DNA from: Chitinophagaceae bacterium | Lineage (GTDB): Bacteria > Bacteroidota > Bacteroidia > Chitinophagales > Chitinophagaceae | Reading direction: 5' to 3' | Length of the DNA: 54,832 nucleotides | Assembly (NCBI GenBank): GCA_025934485.1 | Contig: JAICXX010000022.1 | Location: 1 to 54,832 of the forward strand | Part shown: piece after piece, positions 37,294-44,688 of the stretch | Layout of the letters: each line of letters begins with the position of its first letter | Position numbering within the stretch: the first letter of the stretch is position 1 | Notes under the pieces: generated by a model | The model's input: the letters and a program-made list of their open reading frames with translations, nothing else | Told to the model about the DNA's origin: nothing | Databases searched by the model: none | Translations under genes and position numbers: made by a program

Positions 37294-38553
37294 ATGATCA
37301 AGTACCATAGATTTCAACTGGCTAACGGGCTGAGAGTCCTCGTTCATGAAGACGCTTCCACTCCTATGGTCGTCGTAAACGTCCTCTATGATGTCGGCGC
37401 ACGCGACGAAGACCCCAAAAGAACGGGCTTTGCACATCTTTTCGAACACCTCATGTTCGGCGGTTCCGTCAACATCGAGGACTTCGAGACCCCCCTCCAG
37501 CTGGCGGGCGGCGAGAACAATGCTTACACCACCAACGATTTCACGAACTACTATATCCAGCTGCCTGCGGAGAACATCGAGACGGCCTTTTGGCTTGAAA
37601 GCGATCGCATGCTCTCACTGGCCTTCAGCGAAAAAAGCCTCGAGGTCCAGCGGAAAGTGGTCATGGAAGAGTTCAAGGAGCATTATATCAACAAACCCTA
37701 TGGCGATGTCTGGTTCAAGTTGCGGGAGCTGGTGTATAAGCAGCACCCCTACCGCTGGATGACGATCGGCAGTGAGCTGGGTCATATCGAGCAGGCACAG
37801 CTCACCGACGTCAGGAACTTTTTCTTCAAATATTACCGTCCGGTGAATGCCATCCTCGTGGTCGCCGGCAAGACGACGGAGGCGCAGGTCAGGGAACTGG
37901 CGGAAAAATGGTTCGGCGATATCCCCGCCGGCGAGAAATATGTTCGTAACCTGCCGCAGGAAGCGGCCCAGCACGAGGCGCGCAAGATGACCATAAAGGC
38001 GGCAGTCCCCCTCGACGCCCTGTACAAGGCCTATCCCATGGCGGCACGGACCGAACAGGGGTATTATGTCGCGGACCTGCTCACCGAAATACTCGGCGGC
38101 GGAACCTCGTCGCGGCTGCATCAATCCCTGATCAAGGAGAAAAAGTTGTTCAGCCAGATCGACTGTTACCATACCGGCTCCGTCGACCCGGGTCTGGTGG
38201 TCATCGAAGGGAAGCTCATCCAAGGGGTAAGTATGGAGACTGCCGACGCCGCGATTGAAGAAGAGCTGGCGAAATTGATGGCGGCGCCCATCAGCGAAAA
38301 GGAGCTCGACAAGGTAAAGAACAAAACGGAATCCGCGATCGTTTTCGAGGATATGAGCGTGATGAACCGCGCCAATAGCCTCGCCATCTATGAGCTGCTG
38401 GGCGATGCGGAGATGATGAACACCGAGCTCGGGAAATACCGCGCCGTCACTATCCGCGAAATGCTGGAAACGAGCCGCCGCATCTTTGACCCGAAGAATA
38501 GCAATACTTTGTACTATTACAGCGACACCAGCATCAACAGCGACAAAAACTGA
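37294..38553 (+). CDS. M16-family zinc peptidase (catalytic subunit type)
   Basis: A 419-residue pitrilysin-family peptidase. The inverted zinc motif HLFEH is at residues 48-52 (His48, Glu51, His52) in GFAHLFEHLMFGGS, and the distal acidic region is KVVMEEFKE. The second lobe has the YKAYPMAARTEQGYY strand. There is no signal peptide, so it may act in the cytoplasm or be exported by another route. It is followed after seven bases by a paralogue lacking the zinc motif; such pairs form heterodimers, as in mitochondrial processing peptidase. The probable role is degradation of short peptides. Confidence 0.93.
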   Translation: MIKYHRFQLANGLRVLVHEDASTPMVVVNVLYDVGARDEDPKRTGFAHLFEHLMFGGSVNIEDFETPLQLAGGENNAYTTNDFTNYYIQLPAENIETAFWLESDRMLSLAFSEKSLEVQRKVVMEEFKEHYINKPYGDVWFKLRELVYKQHPYRWMTIGSELGHIEQAQLTDVRNFFFKYYRPVNAILVVAGKTTEAQVRELAEKWFGDIPAGEKYVRNLPQEAAQHEARKMTIKAAVPLDALYKAYPMAARTEQGYYVADLLTEILGGGTSSRLHQSLIKEKKLFSQIDCYHTGSVDPGLVVIEGKLIQGVSMETADAAIEEELAKLMAAPISEKELDKVKNKTESAIVFEDMSVMNRANSLAIYELLGDAEMMNTELGKYRAVTIREMLETSRRIFDPKNSNTLYYYSDTSINSDKN

Positions 38554-38560
38554 AATCACC

Positions 38561-39868
38561 ATGCCAACGACTACCCGAAATAAATTAGATCGCACCAGTG
38601 CTCCGCCGATAAAAGACGCCATCGAATTCGAACTCACTCTTCCGCCCTATAAGAAGGCAACGCTGTCGAACGGCGTGGAGGTCTATAGCATCGATATGGG
38701 CAACGAAGAGGCCATGATGATCAATTGGATCTTCGACGGCGGCAATTGGTGGGAAACCAAAAAAGGCGTGGCCGCGGCCGCCAACACATTGCTCAAGAAC
38801 GGCACGAAGACCCGCAGCGCCTTCCAGATCAGCGAGCACTTTGAATATTACGGCTCTTTTTTCAACCGGTCCGCTCACCACGAGACGGCGGAGCTCACGC
38901 TCCATTGTCTGAACAGGCATATCGGCGAGCTGCTTCCGGTGGTAGCCGAGATCATCACGGGTTCCGTGTATCCGCAGGAAGAGCTGGACATCTATAAAAA
39001 GAACAGCCAGCAGCGTCTGCAGGTAAGTTTGAAGAAAAGCGATTTCGTGGCGGCCCGGCTCATCGAGGCATATCTCTATGGCGCCGACCACCCCTATGGC
39101 CGGTATAGCGAGCTGGCGGACTACCAGGCGCTCGAACGGGAAGACCTCACCGGCTTTTTCGATACTTTTTATCGCCATGGCGCCTGCCGGATCATCGCGG
39201 CGGGAAAGCTGCCGGCGGATCTCCTCACGCTGCTAGAAGCGAATTTCGGCAGCCTGCCGATCCATGCGCCGGCGGGAAGTACGACCCGGCCTTCCTTCGC
39301 CATAACGCCGGCTACGCAAAAACGACACAAAGTCTCCAATGATCCGGGTGGGGTACAGGGGTCCATCAGGATTGCCCGCAATTTCCCAAACCGGCATCAT
39401 GCGGATTTCCAGAAGATGCAGGTGTTGAATAATGTCTTCGGCGGCTACTTCGGTTCCCGGCTGATGACCAATATCCGCGAGGATAAAGGTTATACCTATG
39501 GCATCCATAGCTATCTGCTCAATAATGTCCAGGAGAGCGCCCTGATGATCAGCACAGAGGCCGGCAAAGAGGTCTGCGCCCCGGCGATCGAAGAGGTTTA
39601 TAAGGAGATGAACCTGCTGCGCGAAGAGCTTATTGACGATGAAGAATTGCAACAGGCCCGGAACTTCACCATCGGATCGATACTTGGCGATCTCGACGGT
39701 CCGTTCCATGTCGCCGGCCGGTGGAAGAATATCCTGCTCAACGGACTCGACGGCAGCTATTTTAACGAGAGCATCCGGATCATCAAGACTATTTCGCCGG
39801 AGGAGCTGCGCGAGATGGCCAGGAAATACCTGGACCCCGCTGCATTCTTCGAACTAACGGTGATCTAG
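38561..39868 (+). CDS. M16-family protein lacking the zinc motif
   Basis: A 435-residue paralogue of the preceding peptidase. At the position of HLFEH it reads AAANT (GVAAAANTLLKNG), so it cannot bind zinc and is probably the non-catalytic partner. The C-terminal half keeps the M16 fold signatures FGGYFGSRLMTNIREDKGYTYGI. The chosen ATG at 38561 is seven bases after the upstream stop; a longer frame to 38486 overlaps the first gene in another frame and is rejected. The two genes must be co-transcribed. Confidence 0.92.
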   Translation: MPTTTRNKLDRTSAPPIKDAIEFELTLPPYKKATLSNGVEVYSIDMGNEEAMMINWIFDGGNWWETKKGVAAAANTLLKNGTKTRSAFQISEHFEYYGSFFNRSAHHETAELTLHCLNRHIGELLPVVAEIITGSVYPQEELDIYKKNSQQRLQVSLKKSDFVAARLIEAYLYGADHPYGRYSELADYQALEREDLTGFFDTFYRHGACRIIAAGKLPADLLTLLEANFGSLPIHAPAGSTTRPSFAITPATQKRHKVSNDPGGVQGSIRIARNFPNRHHADFQKMQVLNNVFGGYFGSRLMTNIREDKGYTYGIHSYLLNNVQESALMISTEAGKEVCAPAIEEVYKEMNLLREELIDDEELQQARNFTIGSILGDLDGPFHVAGRWKNILLNGLDGSYFNESIRIIKTISPEELREMARKYLDPAAFFELTVI

Positions 39869-39929
39869 CCGCCGCCAAAATTTCAAGTACAGTTCGGATT
39901 GAATCTCGTAACTTGAACAAAAGAATCGT

Positions 39930-40280
39930 ATGAATTTCCTGCTCCGCATCGTGATCACCGCGGTAGTTGCGTTTGTTTTATCTTATATTTTGCCGGGTAT
40001 TCATATTGATAATTTTTGGGTCGCGCTAAAAGTTGCGCTGGTGCTTGCTGTGCTGAATTTTTTGCTGAAACCCATCCTGGTGATCCTGACCTTACCGATC
40101 ACGCTAGTTACATTCGGCCTCTTTCTTTTTATTATAAATGCTATTATGGTCTGGTTCGTCGGACACCTGGTAAGCGGGTTCTATATCCATAGCTTTCTCT
40201 GGGCGCTGCTTTTCAGTCTGCTCCTGAGTCTGCTGACGTCCATGCTGTATAAGGAGACAAAGGATAGTGATAATGCCTAA
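39930..40280 (+). CDS. Small membrane protein, phage-holin-4_2 (YvlD-like) family
   Basis: A 116-residue protein made of four hydrophobic segments (starting FLLRIVITAVVAFVLSYILP) with the typical ALVLAVLNFLLKPILVILTLP motif. The family name derives from phage holins but most members are chromosomal; nothing phage-like flanks this gene. It may help regulate the envelope-stress response. It lies 11 bases upstream of the E1 dehydrogenase gene. Confidence 0.85.
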   Translation: MNFLLRIVITAVVAFVLSYILPGIHIDNFWVALKVALVLAVLNFLLKPILVILTLPITLVTFGLFLFIINAIMVWFVGHLVSGFYIHSFLWALLFSLLLSLLTSMLYKETKDSDNA

Positions 40281-40291
40281 TAGATGAACTT

Positions 40292-42304
40292 ATGTACTTT
40301 GAAAGAAAAAACAGTACCAGCGAAGAACTGATCCGTCTCTACAAAGGTATCCTACTGCCCCGGATGATCGAAGAAAAGATGCTCCTGCTGCTGCGCCAGG
40401 GGAGGATCACCAAATGGTTCAGTGGCATCGGGCAGGAAGCGGTCGCGGTGGGCGCCACCCTCGCCATGAAATCGGAAGAATGGATCTTCCCCCTGCATCG
40501 TAACCTGGGCGTTTTCACCAGTAGGGAAATGCCCCTCTCCAAACTCTTTCATCAATGGCAGGGCAGCCCCGACGGCTATAGCCGTGGCCGCGAACGCAGC
40601 TTTCACTTCGGCAGCCGCGAACATGCCATCTGCGGGATGATCTCCCATCTCGGCCCCCAGCTGGGTGTCGCCGATGGCGCCGCGCTGGCCTATAAACTGG
40701 AAAAAAATAAAAAGGCGACGCTGGTCTTCACCGGCGACGGCGGTACCAGCGAAGGCGACTTCCATGAGGCGCTCAATGTAGCCTCCGTGTGGGACCTGCC
40801 CGTGATCTTCCTTGTGGAGAACAATGGGTATGCGCTAAGCACGCCGACGTCGGAACAATATCGATGTGAGAGCCTGGTCTATAAAGCGGAGGGATATGGA
40901 ATGCGGGGCGTGCGTATCGATGGCAATAACATCCTCGCGGTCTACGACACGATCGCTAACGTCCGCGAGTATTGTATCAAATACCAGCGTCCCTATTTGG
41001 TGGAATGCATGACCTTTCGCATGCGCGGCCATGAAGAAGCCAGCGGCATCAAGTATGTTCCGCATGAGCTATTGGAAGACTGGGCCATCAAAGATCCCGT
41101 CCAAAACTACGAAGGCTGGCTAAAGGAACAAGGGATCCTCGACGAAGAACAGATCGCGAAACTGCGTGCAGAGACCCACCAGACCATCGAGGAGGAACTG
41201 GAAAAAGCCGGTGGACCGGTACATGGCGTGGCAAATACCGGAAACGTATTTGTCGTCGACACGGAAAAGGAACTCGCCGATGTCTATGCCCCCGCCTCCG
41301 ACGATAGTCTGGCCCCCTACGAGGAAGGGCCTTACGACGGCCCCGAAAAACGATTCATCGACGCCATCAGCGAAGGCCTCACCCAATCCATGGAGCAACA
41401 CGACAACCTCGTCCTCATGGGGCAGGACATCGCCGAATATGGCGGCGCCTTCAAGATCACGGAAGGTTTCCTGGACCGTTTTGGCAAGGATCGTGTCCGC
41501 AATACACCCCTCTGTGAAAGCGCCATCCTCGGCTGCGCCCTCGGCCTGAGCCTGGAAGGCTTCAAAAGCATGGTGGAGATGCAGTTCGCCGATTTCGTCA
41601 CCGCAGGCTTCAACCAGATCGTCAATAACCTGGCGAAGATCCACTACCGCTGGGGCCAAAATGCCGATGTCGTCATTCGCATGCCTACGGGCGCGGGAGT
41701 AGGCGCCGGACCATTCCATTCCCAAAGCAACGAGGCCTGGTTTTTGCACACGCCCGGCCTCAAGATCGTCTATCCCTCTACGCCCGCCGACGCCAAAGGG
41801 CTGCTGATCGCCGCGATCAACGACCCCAACCCCGTATTGTTTTTTGAACATAAGGCGCTTTATCGCAGCATCAGCGGCGCCGTTCCCGAAGAGTATTACG
41901 CAATAGAGATCGGCAAAGCCCGGACCGTACACAGGGGAGACGACCTCTCCATTATTACTTATGGCGCCGGTGTCCATTGGGCGCTGGATTATGCCGCGGC
42001 ACATCCCGAATTCTCCCTCCACATCCTGGACCTCCGGACGCTCCTGCCCCTCGATTATTCCGCCATCCGCGAGGCCGTCGCCCAAACGGGTAAGGTCCTG
42101 ATCCTGCATGAAGACACCCTCACCGGCGGCATAGGCGCCGAGATCGCCGCCTGGATAGGAGAACATTGTTTCCCCTTGCTCGACGCCCCCGTGCACAGGT
42201 GTTGCTCTATCGACACGCCTATCCCGTTTAACGGCACGCTGGAAAAGAACTTCCTGGCCGATGACCGGCTGGATGAATTTGTGCAAAAACTGATGGGATA
42301 CTAG
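40292..42304 (+). CDS. Fused E1 alpha/beta 2-oxoacid dehydrogenase
   Basis: The thiamine-diphosphate E1 component of a branched-chain or related 2-oxoacid dehydrogenase complex, with alpha and beta subunits in one 670-residue chain. The alpha part (about 1-320) has the ThDP motif GDGGTSEGDFHEALN ... ENN (148-178). The beta part (about 345-670) has GQDIAEYGGAFKITEGF, PLCESAILGCALGLSLEG and IMP-like RMPTGAGVGAGPFHSQS. A separate acyltransferase E2 and lipoamide dehydrogenase E3 are needed and are not here. The fused form is common in Bacteroidota. A terminator lies 100 bases downstream, but it belongs to a separate small unit. Confidence 0.92.
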   Translation: MYFERKNSTSEELIRLYKGILLPRMIEEKMLLLLRQGRITKWFSGIGQEAVAVGATLAMKSEEWIFPLHRNLGVFTSREMPLSKLFHQWQGSPDGYSRGRERSFHFGSREHAICGMISHLGPQLGVADGAALAYKLEKNKKATLVFTGDGGTSEGDFHEALNVASVWDLPVIFLVENNGYALSTPTSEQYRCESLVYKAEGYGMRGVRIDGNNILAVYDTIANVREYCIKYQRPYLVECMTFRMRGHEEASGIKYVPHELLEDWAIKDPVQNYEGWLKEQGILDEEQIAKLRAETHQTIEEELEKAGGPVHGVANTGNVFVVDTEKELADVYAPASDDSLAPYEEGPYDGPEKRFIDAISEGLTQSMEQHDNLVLMGQDIAEYGGAFKITEGFLDRFGKDRVRNTPLCESAILGCALGLSLEGFKSMVEMQFADFVTAGFNQIVNNLAKIHYRWGQNADVVIRMPTGAGVGAGPFHSQSNEAWFLHTPGLKIVYPSTPADAKGLLIAAINDPNPVLFFEHKALYRSISGAVPEEYYAIEIGKARTVHRGDDLSIITYGAGVHWALDYAAAHPEFSLHILDLRTLLPLDYSAIREAVAQTGKVLILHEDTLTGGIGAEIAAWIGEHCFPLLDAPVHRCCSIDTPIPFNGTLEKNFLADDRLDEFVQKLMGY

Positions 42305-42328
42305 TTTTGCACCATTCTTGCACAAAGT

Positions 42329-42359
42329 TTTGCTTTAAATAATAGATTTCCTATCTTTA
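42329..42359 (+). promoter_or_regulatory. Promoter of a small transcription unit
   Basis: TTTG (42329-42332), 19 bases, TATCTTTA (42352-42359): one mismatch to the Bacteroidota consensus. The start site would be near 42365, only about 40 bases before a strong terminator. Confidence 0.55.
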
Positions 42360-42364
42360 ATACA

Positions 42365-42427
42365 AATAGGATAAGGTTTAATGGTTATGGAACTGATTAG
42401 GGCGACCTCCCGTTAGGGAGGTTTTTC
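42365..42427 (+). ncRNA. Candidate small RNA with an 11-codon ORF
   Basis: The predicted transcript runs from about 42365 to the terminator T-run, roughly 60 bases. It contains AGGATAAGG (42368-42376) and an ORF at 42381-42416 encoding MVMELIRATSR, whose TAG stop lies in the loop of the terminator hairpin. That placement resembles a leader peptide, but no plus-strand gene follows within 2 kb, so it is more likely a stand-alone small RNA or microprotein gene. Confidence 0.45.
42405..42427 (+). terminator. Rho-independent terminator
   Basis: ACCTCCC (42405-42411) and GGGAGGT (42416-42422) form a 7-bp stem around GTTA, followed by TTTT then CC. No other gene lies between it and 42503. Confidence 0.85.
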
Positions 42428-42503
42428 CTTTATAGCATGTCCCATATTTTCCCTTATCTCAAACTACAGCCTACTCCGGGTGTCTTATTCAGCCAAAGCG
42501 GCT

Positions 42504-43049
42504 CTACTCCACGACAGCCCCCTTCTCGCCGATAAACCACTGCTCCTTATTTTTGAACAACACGTTGAACGTCGTGAAGGACCCGTAGATACGCGTAATA
42601 TATTGTTGAAGATTTACCTTCTCTTCGTCACTGAGTCCCTTGTGACCATTGATCTGCTGTTCGAGTACGCGCAGCCGGTCCCGCGCCATTACGATCTTAT
42701 GAAAGAAAACGTCGATGGGAACTTCTTTTGGTTTCACACTCTTGTCGCCGGGGTGCAGCACCATCATCCCGCCCCGCCATTTGTCTCCCAGCGGTACAAC
42801 CTCCGACAACCCACCCCATAGCCTGAGAATGCCGAGCAGCGAGCGCTCGACCTCGGAGGCGGTTTCGATCTCCGTGGTCACATTTTCGGGGATGATCTCG
42901 TCGAGATTCGGGTCTTCTTTGTCGATCTCCTTTAAACCATGATGGATAAACGAAATGAGATAAACGGCATATTTCACGCCTACGATCACTCCGGGCCCGT
43001 ATTGTGTATGCTGCAGGCGGGTGCCGATTCCAAGCGTTAGTTGGTCCAT
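42504..43049 (-). CDS. Hypothetical protein with N-terminal SH3/Tudor-like segment
   Basis: A 181-residue cytoplasmic protein. The first 40 residues (LQHTQYGPGVIVGVKYAVYLISFIHHGLKEI) resemble the small beta-barrel that begins or ends DNA-repair helicases such as UvrD or CarD-like domains. The rest is helical, with a possible coiled coil from about 120 (RDRLRVLEQQINGHKGLSDEEK). No catalytic motif is seen. It starts 17 bases after the carboxypeptidase-regulatory-like gene on the same strand, downstream of purN. Function unknown. Confidence 0.7.
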   Translation of the reverse strand: MDQLTLGIGTRLQHTQYGPGVIVGVKYAVYLISFIHHGLKEIDKEDPNLDEIIPENVTTEIETASEVERSLLGILRLWGGLSEVVPLGDKWRGGMMVLHPGDKSVKPKEVPIDVFFHKIVMARDRLRVLEQQINGHKGLSDEEKVNLQQYITRIYGSFTTFNVLFKNKEQWFIGEKGAVVE

Positions 43050-43066
43050 ATATATTGGTTGAATGT

Positions 43067-43810
43067 TTACGGGCGTTCCTTCCGGTCTTTCTGGTATTCC
43101 TTAAGGGCGAGTTTGATATAATCGTAGAGATCATAGTCCGTCGCCTTTTTGCAGAATTCATAGGAAGGCCGGTACCGGACCATAAAGCTGTCGAGCTCGT
43201 CGCCTTCCAGACGGGTTATTTTAAGGACGACACTCCGGGCGAACCGGTGGTCCACATATTTATCGTGTTCTTCGTCGATGAGTCGACCCTGGAAGGCCTT
43301 AGCCCGGCGGATCTTGTCCTTTTGCAGCATCCCTATAAGGGCGTCGATATCCACCCCAGCGCCGAGCCCCCCGCTCCCATCCGTGATCTTGAAACCCGGC
43401 TTTTTATAGTCGAAGTATTTTTCATAGTCCCGCCTGTTCTGAATGGAGTCGTCCCGATAGCTCCGCGGCATGACCTTGACCTCCTGTAGGGTCACGGGGT
43501 CTACGTGCAGCGCGATATCGAAACCGGAGGAATAATTGATGTCCCTGATGGCGAATTTGCTGGTCGCCCGTCCGAGATAGGAGAAATAGATCGAATCGCT
43601 CAGGTCGACGATTATTATATAATTACCATTGGAGTCGGTGATGGTGCCCTTACCGGTGGTGCTGATGACGCTGACCCTGTCCAGCGGCTTGGTGCGGTAC
43701 ATATTATATACCGTTCCATGAACGGTGACGTCCTGCCCCCAAACCCTGGTTAAACAGCCAACAACAAAGATCGACAACAGCAGTAAGGTCCTTTGGGTAG
43801 AAAGTCTCAT
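43067..43810 (-). CDS. Secreted carboxypeptidase-regulatory-like domain protein
   Basis: A 247-residue exported protein with a signal peptide (LLLLSIFVVGCLTRVWG) and a CarboxypepD_reg-like beta-sandwich at about 28-110 (VHGTVYNMYRTKPLDRVSVI, GTITDSNGNYII, SIYFSYLGRATSKF). This is the same module found at the N-terminus of TonB-dependent proteins, but no barrel follows. Instead a charged helical tail extends to the C-terminus (RRDYEKYFDYKKPGF ... LKEYQKDRKERP). A Cys in the signal region (VGCLTR) could be a lipoprotein site but the context is poor. Lies between purN and the Tudor-like protein gene, probably one operon. Confidence 0.8.
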   Translation of the reverse strand: MRLSTQRTLLLLSIFVVGCLTRVWGQDVTVHGTVYNMYRTKPLDRVSVISTTGKGTITDSNGNYIIIVDLSDSIYFSYLGRATSKFAIRDINYSSGFDIALHVDPVTLQEVKVMPRSYRDDSIQNRRDYEKYFDYKKPGFKITDGSGGLGAGVDIDALIGMLQKDKIRRAKAFQGRLIDEEHDKYVDHRFARSVVLKITRLEGDELDSFMVRYRPSYEFCKKATDYDLYDYIKLALKEYQKDRKERP

Positions 43811-43864
43811 TATTAGGTGATATTACTATCAAAAAGGGATATACACAGCGGGCGCCGGAAAGTT

Positions 43865-44443
43865 TTAACGATGATTTGGCAGATGCGTGAGGACCTCTTC
43901 GATCACCTTCGGAAAGTGCTCATATTCCAGCAGATGTATCTTTTTGGCAAGGGTTTCCGGGGTGTCTCCCGGTTCCACGATCACCTTTACCTGCCGGATA
44001 GGTTCACCATGATCATAATGTTCATCCACCCAATGGATCGTGATCCCCGATTCCTTCTCTCCCGCCGCGATCACCGCCTCGTGGACGTGCCGCCCGTACA
44101 TCCCTTTACCGCCGTATTTCGGCAGGAGGGCCGGATGGATATTGACGATGCGACCCGGATAAGCCCTGACAAGCGCCTCCGGTATCTTCCATAAAAACCC
44201 TGCCAATACAATAAGGTCTATGTTTTTCCCTTTCAGTTCGTCCACATAGGCCTCGCCGCGGAAAAATTGCTCTTTTTCGATCAGCAGGGTCGGGACTCCC
44301 TCCTTTTCGGCGACGCCGAGCACCCCGGCTCCCGGCTTGTTACACACGATGAGACAGACTTTTACGTTTACAGTGCCGCGGAAGTAGTCGATGATCCTGG
44401 CGGCGTTGGTCCCCGTACCCGAGGCGAAGATGGCGAGATTCAT
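43865..44443 (-). CDS. purN: Phosphoribosylglycinamide formyltransferase
   Basis: Third step of purine synthesis: transfer of a formyl group from 10-formyltetrahydrofolate to GAR. A 192-residue protein of normal size with the phosphate-binding ASGTGTNAARII at the N-terminus and the catalytic triad in IVNIHPALLPKYGGKG (Asn, His) and WVDEHYDHGEPI (Asp). TAGTTTTG (44448-44455, minus strand) ends four bases from the ATG, another near-leaderless start. A direct repeat of TTTGTCA spaced 11 bases lies just upstream. It is divergent from the respiratory operon. Confidence 0.96.
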   Translation of the reverse strand: MNLAIFASGTGTNAARIIDYFRGTVNVKVCLIVCNKPGAGVLGVAEKEGVPTLLIEKEQFFRGEAYVDELKGKNIDLIVLAGFLWKIPEALVRAYPGRIVNIHPALLPKYGGKGMYGRHVHEAVIAAGEKESGITIHWVDEHYDHGEPIRQVKVIVEPGDTPETLAKKIHLLEYEHFPKVIEEVLTHLPNHR

Positions 44444-44447
44444 GCGC

Positions 44448-44455
44448 CAAAACTA
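44448..44455 (-). promoter_or_regulatory. -7 element next to the purN start
   Basis: TAGTTTTG on the minus strand, then GCGC and the ATG. Confidence 0.45.
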
Positions 44456-44462
44456 CGGCGCC

Positions 44463-44492
44463 TTTGTCACGCTTTTGTCAAAGCGCTTGACA
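44463..44492. promoter_or_regulatory. Direct and inverted TGTCA repeats between purN and actA
   Basis: TTTGTCA occurs at 44463 and again at 44474, an 11-base period as bound by PhoB/OmpR-type regulators. TGTCAA and TTGACA then form an inverted repeat at 44476-44492. Further TGACA or TGTCA pentamers occur at about 44524, 44536 and 44557. Confidence 0.4.
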
Positions 44493-44634
44493 CAATTTGC
44501 CGCCAATTGTTCGCTCACGTTGCTGACAATACTATGACATAGGGTCAGAGCGATTTGTCATAATACGCTGAAACCCACGCCCAACAAAGGAAAAAAAAAT
44601 TTTCGCATGTTGATAGATTGTTAAAATCCTGACT

Positions 44635-44642
44635 TATTTTTG
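44635..44642 (+). promoter_or_regulatory. -7 element of the act-cox operon
   Basis: TATTTTTG fits TAnnTTTG. GTTG lies 22 bases upstream, slightly too far for an ideal -33 box. The start site would be near 44648. Confidence 0.45.
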
Positions 44643-44669
44643 CAACCTGTTAAGGAGATTTTTCACATT

Positions 44670-44687
44670 TATACAACATTTTGTATA
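44670..44687 (+). promoter_or_regulatory. Hairpin directly before the actA start codon
   Basis: TATACAA (44670-44676) pairs with TTGTATA (44681-44687) around CATT, one base before the ATG at 44689. AAGGAG (44652-44657) is 31 bases from the ATG in line, but about 13 if this hairpin is folded. Confidence 0.4.
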
Positions 44688-44688
44688 T

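Noticed and set aside
39930-40280. Prophage remnant suggested by the holin-family name
   Set aside because: No integrase, lysin, capsid or att-like repeats nearby; the family is mostly chromosomal.
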